From assembly GCA_015499995.1 (NCBI GenBank), contig JADNRV010000412.1:1-37592 (forward strand): a stretch of DNA of 37,592 nt, read 5' to 3'. How positions within the stretch are numbered: position 1 is the stretch's first letter; each line of letters starts with the position of its first letter. Shown piece after piece: positions 23,601 to 35,460 of the stretch. The translations under genes and the position numbers were made by a program. The stretch is from Flammula alnicola (taxonomy: Eukaryota; Basidiomycota; Agaricomycetes; Agaricales; Strophariaceae). Under the pieces are notes generated by a model that was not told the DNA's origin, did no database searches, and saw only the letters and a list, made by a program, of their open reading frames with translations.

Positions 23601-25934
23601 TTGTTTACATGTTTTTTTTTCCTTTCTTCGGAATGCCTACTCCTTCCTTCCTTCTCCCTCTCTCACTCTCATTTAAAAATACCATAACACAACACCTGCT
23701 AACCGCCATTTCCTCCTGTCACCTTTTACAGGCGACGACCCCTTCTGGGAAGCCGTCGACATGTGGTACGGCTCCACGGGCGATCTGGAGTGGTACGACC
23801 CCATGCAGGTGACGACGCGCGACGGCGCGCTGGTGATCACGATGGACTCGACGACGACGACGCAGGCTGGGTTGACGAATGGTGCGTGTCTTTTTTCTTT
23901 TTTGAGGGGTTGGGGTTTTTGGTTGGTTTGTGGTTATGGAGATCCTGTTGGAGACGTCTGGGTTTGTAGAGGCGCAGGAGGTTAGGTTCTGAAGAAGTGG
24001 TTGGACTGTATTGGGGAGGGGTATTTGGGCAAGAGTCGTTTGGGTTAGGGTTGGGTTGGGTTGTGAAATGGGATATCCAGGCGATGGAGGACGTCGAAGA
24101 TGATGCTGGATGGTTGGGTTGGGTTGTCGTCGGCGTCTTGCTCGTCTTGCTCGTCTTGCTCGTTCCTGGACGATGTTGGTCATTAGGCCCATCGTTGCAT
24201 CGCCATTTACCTTTGTCTTCTCTTCTTCGGTCCTCTTAACCAGCGAAACTGATAGCTTTCCTTCCTCGCATAGGCTCTACGGCCCCGTTTACAACTGACG
24301 AAAACCATGGGCTTACATATCGGTCGGGCATGATACAGTCCTGGAACAAGTTCTGCTTCACGACGGGATACATCGAAGTCAGTGTTACCTTCCCTGGGCC
24401 AAATCAGCAGACGCAGGGTTATGTGAGTTTTCGCCTCTTCTTGCTTACTTTGAGAGCGTTCTCTGATGCTGACTGCTCCATTCTCTTCTCTTGCTTCCAG
24501 TGGCCTGGTGCATGGACAATGGGCAATCTTGCGAGACCTGGATATTCGGCTACGACGGATGGCATGTGGCCTTATACGTATGTGTTATGGTCATGTCAGC
24601 TAACGAGCGCTGCTAACGTACTTGCTTGTATGTTTAGGTACGACTCTTGCGATGTCGGCACGTTCCCTAACCAGACAGACAAGGACGGCCTAGGCCCTGC
24701 TGCGGCACTGCACTCGAATGCATCTCGCCAGAAGAACAACTTTGAGCTTAGTTGGTTGAGTGGGCAGAGGACATCGTGCGTATCTAACTCTCTATCCATC
24801 CGATCCTTCATCGCTCATGTCATCCTCAACCCTACAGCGCATGCTCCTGCCCGGGCTCCGACCACCCCGGCCCAGACGTCTCGCACGGCCGCGGCGCGCC
24901 CGAGATCGATGTCTTCGAAACGGAGAAGGACAAGGACCTCGCGATCGGGCAGGTGGTGTCGCAGAGCGCGCAGTTCGCGCCGTTCACGCATGATTATGTG
25001 TACAACAACGACTCTGCGTCGGTGCAGGAATTTGGCGCCGCGACAAGGATGAACTCGTTTAGGGGCAGTGCGGCGCAGCAGAGCATTTCGGGGCTGACGA
25101 CGCTGCCCTCGGATATGTTCCAGGGGTCCGGGGCGAATTTTAAGACGCTTGGTGAGTTTCTTTTTTGTTTGTTTGTGTGTTGGGGTCTGGGATGTGGTTG
25201 AAGTTCTTCGCGGGTCATGGAGTGTTGTGCTGATTGTTCTTTCTCTGTAGGCTTCGAGTACTGGTCAGATCCGAAGAACCGAAATGATGGCACTATTACG
25301 TGGCAGGTCGATGGCGCGAAGACGTATGCGATAGGGGCTAGTGCTGTCTCTGCCGACCCCCTTCCCAATGGTTCTGGTGTTAGTCAGAGGCTGATACCGG
25401 AAGAGCCGTTGGCTATTATCTTGAATTTGGGTATCTCGCGTGCGTGTCTTTTTTTCTCTGCTCGTTTCTTCGTTGTTGTCCTTCCTGTTCATTTCGAGCT
25501 CTTGGCTACGATCTTCTTTCGACCTCATGCCCGTTCTGTCAATCTGTGCTGTCTGAGATCGACGTGCGTGCTGACGACCTTCTTTCGATCCCTCAGAGAA
25601 CTGGCAGAACATCGATCTGACAACCATGATCTTCCCTGCCGAGATGAAAATCGACTACGTGCGCGTGTACCAGAGGAAAGGACAAACCAACACAGGTTGC
25701 AGTCCGCCTAATTACCCGACAGCGGACTACATCAACAATCACTTGGATGCATATACCAGTACGTGCTTTCTGTGCTAAAACTCGCCTGAACGGGGCTCTG
25801 ATGTGTCGTGCTTTCAAGATGTGAATACGACGACGTGGCAGTGGGCGAAGCCCAAGAATTCACTCGTAAGTTCCATGTGTGGCTTTGCAGGCAGGGTGTA
25901 TGCTGACTTTGCGTTATAGTACGATGGATGCTAG
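20673..25934 (+). CDS. KRE6/SKN1-like GH16 beta-glucan synthesis-associated protein
   Basis: Type II membrane protein of the Golgi/secretory pathway needed in yeasts for cell-wall beta-1,6-glucan. Exons: 20673-22078, 22163-22178, 22273-22403, 23732-23881, 24274-24422, 24501-24577, 24638-24775, 24838-25151, 25251-25439, 25597-25758, 25819-25865 and 25920-25934. They total 2794 nt, one more than 931 codons. This fits two apparent frameshifts, +2 in the T run at 21637-21641 and -1 in the G run at 21800-21803. Order: disordered Ser/Gly/Pro-rich cytoplasmic tail; DSKYP and [11 protein letters not shown] block; signal anchor [17 protein letters not shown] (nt 21955-22010); GH16 domain from [18 protein letters not shown] to [12 protein letters not shown]. 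The catalytic EIDVFE is at nt 24902-24919 and the end is NSLYDGC. The start is the first ATG after a CT-rich leader. A truncated copy lies at 13805-15198. Confidence 0.9.
22163..22178 (+). other. 16-nt micro-exon of the GH16 gene
   Basis: Exon GTCAGGCGCCGGTTCT is flanked by GTACGTAG and GTACGTCC splice sites and encodes most of G-Q-A-P-V-L, linking INATG to FQMPELVD. Skipping it would shift the frame. It sits between introns of 84 and 94 nt. Confidence 0.7.
22404..23731 (+). other. 1328-nt intron of the GH16 gene, pyrimidine-rich and full of simple repeats
   Basis: The exon on each side joins as [13 protein letters not shown], a conserved KRE6 sequence, so the whole interval must be removed. 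Other introns in the window are mostly 41-100 nt. It contains TGTGTC repeats (about 22429-22450), CATT then CATC repeats (22767-22808), and TCTTC repeats (22880-22905), with a T-rich plus strand. Open frames in it are low-complexity artefacts. Confidence 0.8.
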
Positions 25935-27126
25935 TCCGCTCAACTCGACCTGCATCCGCGTAGGCGGATGGCTTGTGCCCTCTGGTTCTTTTTAGATATA
26001 AACCCTGTATATATCCGCCCTCTACTGCGCTAAAACGGACCTCAACCGAAAACGACACGAACTCGAATGTTAACCTAGAAATTCCCCAGTCTACATCGGA
26101 AAATTGTGCTACTATTTATTCTTCAATCGCTGCCTCCATCATCGCCTTCGGTCTCTCCTGCTGCCCGACGTTCATTGATCCTCGTTGGGGTTCCGCCAAT
26201 CAGGACCGTCTGACCGTCCTCCTTCACGTCTATTATCGAACGACTGGCCAGTACTCAACCGCCGCATGCTCCATATACTTACAACAACAATTCTACATGT
26301 ACGATTTCGCCTTCCACCTGGCCCCTTCCAGCTTAATCGGCCTATCTCGCTCAAAACCGTCGCTTACTTATTTGCTGTCTTTAATCGACCACCTCCTTCA
26401 TTCCTTCGATCATACTGGAATCAAGCAGCCACCGACGTGGTCGCCCGTCAACTCGTTCCAGGCAGAAGAAATGGAGGCGAACCTTCTTTTCTTCGACCTA
26501 GTGTCCCTTTTCATCTTTGCTATCGCTGCAATTCGCACTATACATTGCAACCTTTGCTTTCAGCTACATATTAATACACAGACAGCCGATCCCACACATA
26601 CCAGTAAACTTCCACCGTACATCGCCACGCTCGTTTCTTTGAAAACCCACCTTGTCGAGTCTTTTCTTTTCTAATCAAATCGATTTCTGCCTTTTTATTA
26701 TTTGTTATTCCATTCTTCGTTTCGCGCTTCTTTTTATCGCTCGACGCTTTTTCATATCCTTTGCATTGACCCTGGACTCTTTTCCTTTGATCGCTGCGAA
26801 CTAAACCAACTCGATTTCCCGCCTCTTTTTTTATGGATCCCGACCCTCCCATACATAACAGTCATCATTTTATCCTGGTACTTGAACATGCATGTCTCGT
26901 TGCGCTCTTCTCTTTGTTCATGTTGTTATTATTACTGCAATCGAATTATGGGGATGGACAGTCTTTCTTTTTTCTCTCTTACCGTGGCGTTGATCCCATC
27001 GTCTGAGGCGACGTAAAGAGGCGACGTAAATTGGTCGAAATACAAAGAAAGTATATATTCGTAAATCGTGAGGTATGAACGTCCGACTTGAGCAGTTGCA
27101 AGATAAATAAATGACAGAGCTAGTGG
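25935..27126. other. Intergenic region between convergent genes
   Basis: Lies between the 3' ends of the GH16 gene (+) and the disordered-protein gene (-). A 233-codon frame at 25973-26674 has no motif or plausible context and is taken as chance. The second half is T-rich on the plus strand. Confidence 0.55.
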
Positions 27127-29153
27127 CTATGTCGGACCGTACGCTGTAGGTCTTTGAGGCGTCAGCGGAGGAGAAACCATAGTTGGGTTTGGGTTGAACG
27201 CCCCTGGAACATAGTGCATGATCACAGGCGACATCTGGACCGGGCCTTGGGGTTGACCTTGGGGTCCAGATTGCTGTACCATTTGACCTCCATCGCCGCC
27301 TGTTTGACTTTGCGGAGGAGAAGGGTTTATGAAATAAATAGGCGGCCCAGGCGGCATGGGCTGAGGAGGCATAGCCATAGGTTGGTAGGTGGTGTATCCG
27401 TCCGGATACTTCGGCGCCTTGTGGCGTCGATGCGATCTTGGACCGCGGGGCGGAGGCGCCGGCTGAGGTATAGGCATAGCGGTATAGCCGCCATATGGAT
27501 ACGGATATTGATATGCAGGATAGGTATAGGGGTACGGGGTTGGTATAAGCGGGCTGTTACTTCGTTGAGGTACTTGCTGCATATCGGTTGTCGTCGAGGT
27601 CGTGTGGCGACGAGCACGGTGGTGGTGCTTCGGTCTGGATGAGTGATGTCTGTGGTTCGGAGAACGTCCAGAGCGCCTGGAGGTTGGGGAAGCGAGAGGA
27701 GAAAGGCTGTTTCTTAGGCTTGTTCTCGCGGACGTGGATACAGTCCCACTGCTGAGCAGGTCCAAATCTCGGCTGGCTCGCCGGGATCGAGTTACAATGG
27801 CGCGATACCAGGACGCCATGGGCTTCTTGAGTCCTCCTTTTACCTTGTGCTTAGCTCGTTTCGAATCTCCTGGCCGATAGTCAACCGTGACGCGTTCATG
27901 GGCAATCCATGGAAGATGGTAAAATCCTTTGAAGAATTTTTCTATCGGACCGAGGTCTGACGAAAATGAAGGATCGTAAACGGACGTTACAGCTGATATC
28001 GTATAAGGTGACGTAGTAGAAGGAGACAGAGTGTCTTTGGGTGAGAGTACCGGTTGCGGAGGAGGAATGGGGCGCATAGGAGACAGAGGATTCGGAGGAG
28101 CCGTCGCTGCTAAAGGTTCGGTTTGTGCTTGTGCACTTGCGCGGGTCGGGAGCTCTGCTTGGTAGGATACTCTCGCAGCAGGTGTGCTAGGGCGGCGCAC
28201 AGGTGGCGACGATATGGGTTGCATAATGGTCGGTGCTTGCGAATCGGAACCATAAACCATTACCGTTGCTCTTTCTTGCAGGCTAGGTTCATGCTCCAGG
28301 ATATCTGCAAGCTGGTCATGGTCGGCGGTGGGCCCGTCGTAGAAATCTGCACGCTCTTCTTCCACCATTCGGCCGGAAGGATTGGTAACTGTGATGGACG
28401 GAAGTTGTGGACCCGCAGGGTTAGAACGTAGTTGAAACTCTGCAGGAGTCGCGTCTGGATGCAGTGAGCCACTCGCAACCGCCATGCTCAACCGATGGCG
28501 AACTGGGGATTTGAAGGGCCAATAGAAGGATTCGAAAGATATCGAGGTAGCGTGTTTCCTCTTGTAATGCCAGTGGCGGTGGTCGACGTTCCATCGGTGC
28601 CAAATGTGCCCTTTCGTACTAAGCGACGTTTCTCTCCACCACTTCCACCTTTCAACATCTTCGGCAGTCGCTTTAGACCTTTGAAAAACCCCCCAACGAA
28701 GGATCGATTCCCGCTTGGGCCTTGCTGAATATCTGGTAAAGACATTGGACCAGCAACGGCGGGCCTCCCTCTTCCTAGCCCTTCACTCTGATAATCGAAT
28801 GGAAACTGGGCTTCTCCGGAGTTAATGTGCATGAAGTCGTCATCATCTTCACCCTGCCACCATCCCGAGTCCATACGGAACAGGAACGCGAGTTTGCTGA
28901 TATTGCGGCTCAGGTAGTGGTCGCGGTAAGCGAAGGGAGTAAGAGCAGCTGAAGATTCGGATTCCTGTGGAGGTGGCGGAGGATTGGCCTGGTTCGACAT
29001 AACCCATGACCTAGTGCTGGCGCTAACACTCGCTTGACTCTGATGCGAGCCTCGTGTCACAGAGCGGTGCATCGCATTTTCGTCCGCTGCGGGATCTGCT
29101 CCTCTGTAAGAGATATCATGGCTGGAATGACGGTAGTCGAAGTAATCGGCCAT
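27127..29153 (-). CDS. Intrinsically disordered hypothetical protein with two FFKG-type motifs
   Basis: Exons 29153-28493 and 28439-27127 are joined across a 53-nt intron (donor GTTGAG, acceptor CCTGCAG), about 657 residues. An alternative acceptor 15 nt earlier also keeps frame. The start ATG is followed by MADYFDYRHSSHDISYRGAD. A tryptophan/acidic motif FRMDSGWWQGEDDDDFMHIN sits mid-exon 1. Two short basic amphipathic motifs recur, FVGGFFKGLKRLPKML near the end of exon 1 and PIEKFFKGFYHLPWI in exon 2. The C-terminal third is rich in Pro, Tyr, Gln and Met (PYPYTYPAYQYPYPYGGYTA). I know of no named domain, and the function is unassigned. Next to it on the same strand, 525 bp away, is the MYND gene. 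Confidence 0.7.
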
Positions 29154-29677
29154 GAATGGATCATGAAAGTCGGGGTTGATGGCTAAGTCAAAGAAGGAGA
29201 GGTAGCGTCAGAAGAGCCGCCATGATATCGTTCAATAATGGAAAGTCGCTAACGGACGTGTAAGAGGTGAACGATGACGCTCAAAGCCTGTGTATCCGCA
29301 TGTAAGTAAGGAGGTGAAACTTGCGCCTGCCTTAAAGTCATACACGCAACACGAGGATGGAGGCAAGCTGTCATGAGGCCGTTAACCATAAACAGAACCT
29401 ACTGACTCCGCCTTGAAAATCGTCGGAGAATGTGGAAAAGGAAGCGATAACAAGCAGTGGAAAGGGACCCACAGTCGAAAATGACAGCTAGGGTGAAGGC
29501 ATAGCGTTTTTGCAACGGGTATAGGCAGTCTGTCGTCCACCTTGCTTTCTGCACTTGACGCATCCGGCTAGAGCTAAAAAAGACTGTCGTGTGCACAGCC
29601 CCAAAGAAGACCGAGAATGACAAGGAACGTTAAGGTACAAATACATGATATAGAGGATTTAGAGAGCATTGTTGTTT
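29154..29677. other. Intergenic, presumed promoter of the disordered-protein gene
   Basis: Between two minus-strand genes in tandem. Small frames only; no repeat or RNA gene seen. Confidence 0.5.
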
Positions 29678-30939
29678 TCAAACAGAGCGCGCTTCGCATA
29701 CGCGTTTGTGCGACTGCCAATCTTGAGTCTGCGCAGAATGATTTTGAATAAGAGGCAAGTCGAACGATAAAGAAAAACGCACCTGGTGAGCTTTGCAGCA
29801 ATATAGGACCTCGCAACACCTTTGACATGTCTGGAAGTTACTCGGACCATCGTAGCCAGCTGGCTCTTCAACAGCACATATCCATACGTTGCATCGGACA
29901 ACCCCCTTGGGCCACCTTTCTTTCCTGAGCAATTTGCTCCCCTTTGCCAAAGAACGACAGAGAGAGAAATCGAAGAAGCCGCAATCCGGTTCCGTGCAAT
30001 CGGTTCCTCCGCATCCAGTTGGGAAGGTCTCTACAAGGGCTTGTGGAGGCCGGAATGAAGGATGCATGAAAAGGGCACGGGCTTTGACCTTTGTGTCGAC
30101 CGACATGAAGACGATAAAACGAGGCACGTAGCCAACTTCAGGATCAGACAACAGAGCGCGAACCAGGAGATCTGCCTGCGTAAAGCAAGGCTGAACATGG
30201 AGGCACCATGAATTATCGATCTCCAAGACTATAAAAGATCGATCAGTGGGATAACATTGAGTAGACCATGTAGATTAGAGTAATCACATTTATTGCGTTG
30301 TTCTTCCTCGGACCATTCCCCTGTGCTAAGTTGTGTCCAGTATTCCAATGCGCGGTCAAGTTGATCTGAGGACCAAGTAGTGACAACGACGGGGATATCT
30401 CCGCACCCATAATCATGCATGTTACGCATGACAACCAACTGAAACATCTAGCTGATCGATTCAGAGCAAATAAAAGAGGAAGACGGAAAGGAGCGCACCA
30501 GGCCAGATAAGACCATCGCCTGCCATGCCTCTCTCGGCTCCAACCCTGCCTGCTTCTTTCGTCCCTCCAACCAAGCCCATGTATCTTTCAGAGCATACCA
30601 CTGTATGCGGAAATCGGCGAGTGCGACAGGTAACAGCCTTGACGTATCAACGGTACGAAAAAAGAGATTTTCGGGGACGAATTTCTTCCCCGTCTTCCAT
30701 GATATGAGACGGCTGTTCATCCTATTATTGGTGCTCATGCTTCGCACGGCATTCGGTCCTTGTGCTACCCTGCGGAACCATTGTTGGATCTCTGAGCCCT
30801 CTGGAGTTGGCCATTTTTGCTGGCCATCGAAGACGATGTTGCGGACTTTCTCGACATATCGCTCGGAGAATTCTTCGAGCTCCATATCACATTCGGAAAT
30901 AAGAGCCTTTTTGGTGTAAACGTGGCGGGAACTAGACAT
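29678..30939 (-). CDS. MYND-type zinc-finger protein
   Basis: Four exons (30939-30499, 30447-30288, 30228-29783, 29728-29678) give 366 codons with the stop. Introns are 51, 59 and 54 nt. The N-terminal part has no named domain that I recognise (ELEEFSERYVEKVRNIVFDG; TWAWLEGRKKQAGLEPREAW). The C-terminus carries the MYND finger: FQTCQRCCEVLYCCKAHQ, then across the last intron TQDWQSHKRVC. Its Cys and His residues fit the C-x2-C ... Y-C-x3-C/H-Q ... DW-x2-H-x3-C pattern. A preceding Cys-rich segment, GCGGTDCTEPDCGFFDFSLC, may add a second metal site. MYND fingers usually mediate protein-protein contact, often with PxLxP-type partners. The specific role here is not known. The family is large in mushroom genomes. 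Confidence 0.85.
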
Positions 30940-31608
30940 AATTTGAGACGAGGGCGAAGTTAGAAAATAGTGGTAGTATGTAAGGCACTGTTTTAAAATA
31001 TCGTGCTATTTTAATTCTCTCCTGACAGCTCCTGACACGGTCGTAACGGCAACACGTGCTGCGTGACGCATGTGATAATTAGGGCTCGTCCATTGTCCAA
31101 CTTTGGCCCTCAAACACTTATTTTCGACGCTCGCAAGTACGCGGAATAGAAAATCCAAATAAATCCCTGGAAAGTTTTCAGTGTATATACATACATGTGA
31201 AACATGCATTGGCATGAGGGGTAACCCACGATCCACAATTGTAACAAGCCTGTCGTGCAGTGCCAGGTCGGTGAATTTGCGGTGAATATTTCGAAAAATT
31301 GCATCTCGTACTTCATACTAGAGTACCACTGCGTTAGATAAGGAATCTGAGAGGCATCAGAGCAAGGAATAACACCAATTAAACATTCCCTGAATGTTAA
31401 ACCGAGACAGAATCAGGAACGACTGATGGAAATGACTACAGATACTAGGCACTGGGCCCAGGCAGAAACATAAAATGAATTTACACTCGAAATACACGGA
31501 AAAACACACGGAGACACGCAAATATCTACACAACTTAGGAGACAAGCAATGAAAATTTGAAATCGGTGACGGTGAAACCGCTCCCCATGGGCGAGCTCGC
31601 GGTATAAT
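30940..31608. other. Intergenic region upstream of MYND gene / downstream of peroxidase B
   Basis: Contains the promoter of the MYND gene and the inner edge of the right inverted-repeat arm near 31520. No gene seen. Confidence 0.5.
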
Positions 31609-33344
31609 TTAAGAAGAGCTACTATCAGCCTGAGGACTATTGAAATGTTAGGCAGGAAACAAATATGAGGAACGTCAACGTACATGGGCGGGACATCAAG
31701 AGCAGGGCCTGGGAAGAAGATACGATAAGAATTTGGTAAAGTGAATATACCTTTTGAGAACATTTACCTGGTTGAGTAGGGAGATTGGGGAATGGCTTCC
31801 CAGCACACTAATCAAAGTGTTAATGGTTGCGCGTCCAGAGGAACGATCAGCTTACCGATTGTTGAATGTCACTAAGCGTTTGTTGAGGCGGGAACGTCGG
31901 AATATCATTGAGGGAAATGGGCTCAGGGATCACCGCGCTGCAATCGGTCATCTGTGCGATTGTCAGCAATTGCTGCGCGAAATTTAAAGACATATGGTCT
32001 AATACCAACCTTCTCTATGTTCTGGCCTAAGAGGGACATTTTAAACACACCGGCACCAAATTGAGCTCGCATCTGGTCGTGGTTGGCTGGAATTTTATCC
32101 GTTCAGATGACGGTTTACCAATAACTGAGGGATCACGTACTGGCGAAGGACTGCCAGAAACAGGCTGTGCGCGAATCACGAGCCAACTATCACAAGTTAA
32201 AGCGATAAATACAACAAGTATGAAAGCTGGAACGACTCACCAAGCTGTCAGATTGCAAGCGCATGGTGCCATTAACAGCCGACATGACCTCTCCCTGATT
32301 GCCCGACGTTCTATTGACGCTTATGAGCGAAATTCAGCACTAAAATATGTGTCTCGCATACCCAGGGAAAACGAAGCCCTTAAGCAACACCTCGATGAAA
32401 ATAGTAGCTAGTAAAATGTCAGTACTTGGATTGTTCAAAGATAAAAAAAATCTCACTGTCGAACGTGGACGGCGTAGAATCAAATGGAACTCTGTAAGCT
32501 TGTAAGTGATGTTCTGATTTGGATATACTAGTAAAGCTAACCCTTCGAGTGTAGGGTCGACGGTGTCTGCTCCAGCAATGCTGTGAGACGAAAGAAGGGC
32601 GATGACCTCCTGAGGAGAGAAGCCGACAGAAGCAAAGCGCTCCAGAATCGAGGTAACATCGTCAAATGGCTCAGGGACCAGGTTAGGAGGAGATGCTGCC
32701 GTCGGTTGCGGACGTCCAAGAGCGAACTTGACACGAGGCGCGCCCTGCACAGTTGACAAGGCTCAGAGCACCGGCAAATTGAATGCTATAAGGAAAATGG
32801 TCAGTTAGATAAAAGGGTTCCGGAGAACACGCACAGTCTCCAGGGCTTAACACATCGGCGTATTTGAGCAAGAAGGGCCGACATTTAGCGAGAACATCGT
32901 CGAGACCGTCGTTGGCTGGGAACGCCAGTTCCGTTGCGTTGAATACAGCGATAGAGCCATCCGCTCCTCCACCTCTGATTATTTAGTTCAGTATTAGCAT
33001 GCTTCACATGGAATGAGTGTAACGTGCCCTGCGGTCGGGGAATCCGATAGCATCGTGGAATATGAGACGAAGAGCACCGTGAGCCTATGTAGACGTTAAA
33101 AAACAGTGTATCAAGGGGGAAGGAAAAGACTGACGCCATCGCCGCACTCATTGTCGAATAGGTTCTCGAGCAGGTCGTCGCGGATGGGGAGAAGGAACTC
33201 GCATTTTGGGTTCAGGGCTCGTTTGCCTGGTAAAACCTGCAGCGAGGGTCAGGACATCAATACAATATTGTCCAACGATAGCTGCATACCAAGAACGAGA
33301 GGAAGAGCGAAGATAAGAGCAGAGAGAGCGTTCTTGGAAGCCAT
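31609..33344 (-). pseudogene. Class II haem peroxidase (copy B), several frameshifts
   Basis: Reverse-orientation copy of 7040-8782 with the same exon-intron plan and final stop context (PQADSSSS then TAA). Signal peptide, RLIFHDAIG distal site, GGGGADGS calcium site, SSHSIAGAD proximal site and NHDQM...QFGAGVFKMSLLGQN are all recognisable. Relative to copy A and the family, three indels break the frame: a 2-nt loss after the distal His (near 33040), a 1-nt loss at the end of exon 4 (near 32836) and a 1-nt gain inside the NCPGAPR motif (near 32742). None is shared with copy A, which is intact at all three places. The Mn-site positions are again unlike true manganese peroxidases (Asp, Gly). 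The TATA box is kept at 33406-33413. Confidence 0.85.
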
Positions 33345-35181
33345 TGGATATGTACTCGAGTAGGAGACAAGTGCTGTCTTGACTGCAACAGGAAGAAACG
33401 AGTTTCTTTTATACCTTTCGGTGAGAGATTGGTGCTTGAGCCATCCCTCTGAATATGTAGGTATGCACAAACCTGATAAGGATCCTTGCCTAGATCCAGT
33501 TTTCACTCATCAAAATTTGTCGGGATAGTGAAAGCTTGTCCCAGGCGAACGGTCTACTACCACGGCTAATATTAGACCACTAATTTTGGACGGGCTATTT
33601 TTGGTCGTCTATCGTCTAACAACTCGGACCACGATATTGGGATGGCTGCGTTTCATCCAGAATATCGAGACAAGGAGTTTCCTGCAAACGCAGACATCCA
33701 TGTTTCTAAATGCTTTGTCAAATACCTCCAGGCAGTTGATGTCGGGGTCATCTAAGTCTTCCACAGGCGTCGGCTGACTTCCGACGTCTGCACGTAGGTG
33801 AGCACCAAACTAAAGGTACTCCGATTTCCGGAGATGTCAACCGTATATTGAACCTCAAACCGGTAAACCACAAGTCTTGTTCCGGAGGTCAAAATTCCAT
33901 GCGACTCTTAAGCCGTCCGGGTATTCTTTACGATTGAATTACAGAAGTAAATGTATTGGAGCCAGTGGCTTGCGAAATTCAAAACGACACAACGGAGAGG
34001 CAAGTCGACTTCATTTCGTTTCAATGTAAAGGAGGTCGATGTAAAATTTCGAGATAATTGAGTGAGGTTTTTGCCGTCAAATATCGAGCAGCCAACTTCC
34101 GACGCTGTAAGATGGATGGATATCAGGGCCATGTATCTAGCCTTCGATGCTGTTATAGCAGCAGCGCCCTGATAAAGATTTAAACACTTCCTAAGGAGAA
34201 GTAATTTTTTGTGTTTGTAGACGGCATGGGACGACATCCTCACATCTAACAAAGGAACAAATGTATATTTGGTCAATATATAAAGAATGACATGTTGCTA
34301 AAAAAGTGTGGATACCAAATGAGCTTTCTAAAGTGACAATCGACGCTTGTAAGTAAGCGCAGAATTGAGTAGGAGTATACGGCTTCATAGCATCCCGGAT
34401 GCGGGTTCCTGCGTGAAAACATCGTCCGAGTTCCATCAGATCCAGAGTAATTCAAGTTAACTTATCAGTTGCCAATGACATGGAGGTCACAAGAAACAAG
34501 TCGGGCGCCATACATTTTCGTGTCGAGTACGATCACAGACCCTGGGAAATTCCCAGATACTCGGAGGTTGCAAGAGAACAGTGGGACCGAAATGTTGTTT
34601 TATCGAAGGAAGAGAAGGCATCGAAGGAAGAGAAGGCATGCCCGAAGGGGTTGTCCCGCCTATCGTCAGTGAATGCGCGTTGTCTAATTGAGTTGTCTCG
34701 GAGACGTGGACCCCCTCCTCGACGAGTTATTCATATTTCTTGTATATCTCAGAATGTGTATCAAATTTCGGCACCGTTGCGTAAGCATGTCTAAAAATAG
34801 TGACAACCCCCCGAAAAAAACGAATGCAGTCAATGATAAGTGAGTGTGCGAAGGATACGAAGATATGGAATGAATTGTAGAGTGGAAAAGGTGTAATCGC
34901 AGGCACACATGTCGATTGCTTGATTGCTTGATTGATTATTACCAGCAGGTGGTCCCATTAACGAACACCTACACTGTTACTGCACAGTGGCCAATTATAT
35001 GCTACGTATACCACTAACAGCCCCCTGGCCACTGGCCTATAGCTTTTGCAGAAGCACCTGTTAAAACCTGGACCTTATCGGCTATGCGCGCATTGCCACG
35101 CAAGCACAAAGAGTGCTAGTGAGAACTAATGAAGAACGGAGGGGTAACGTAATAGACGCGCTTTTGAGTCTAAGGGTCTAA
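33345..35181. other. Gene-poor stretch of the right arm
   Basis: Counterpart of 4650-7039. No intact gene. It contains about 175 bp at 34910-35085 that is absent from the left arm and begins near a TTGATTGC tandem motif; AGCAGGTG near one edge and CACCTGTT near the other hint at inverted ends. Confidence 0.5.
33406..33413 (-). promoter_or_regulatory. TATA box of peroxidase B
   Basis: TATAAAAG on the minus strand, 62 bp upstream of the copy B start codon, at the same relative place as in copy A. Confidence 0.65.
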
Positions 35182-35460
35182 TCAAAAACTGTTGCGCTCG
35201 CTGTTCGTCCCAGAATAGCTAACGGTTGCTAAATTGTGAAACTTGTCATCATAAGTAGAGTATGGCTCGCGCTCAAAATAGTCCTTGAGGAGTAGTGCAA
35301 CCTTAATTTCCGGCGATATGCTGACATTCCCACGATAAGCACATGGGCAGCCGGAGGCAAGAGCTATAGTTATCCAATCCTCTTCATGAGCACGGGAGTT
35401 GGTAGAATTGAAGTATGCGAACTTCAGAATCTTAGTAAACTTTAGTACAGCCGTCTTCAT
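35182..35460 (-). pseudogene. Relic exon of an unrecognised gene
   Basis: A 92-codon frame with clear coding character ends in a stop: EEDWITIALASGCPCAYRGN, then EIKVALLLKDYFEREPYSTY and NLATVSYSGTNSERNSF. The same DNA in the left arm (4330-4650) is broken. The upstream part of the gene is not evident, so this is probably the last exon of a gene lost before or after the arm duplication. The family is not recognised. Confidence 0.45.

Noticed and set aside
25973..26674. 233-codon plus-strand frame downstream of the GH16 gene
   Set aside because: Lies just after the stop codon in a convergent intergenic region, with no domain, no splice structure and skewed composition.
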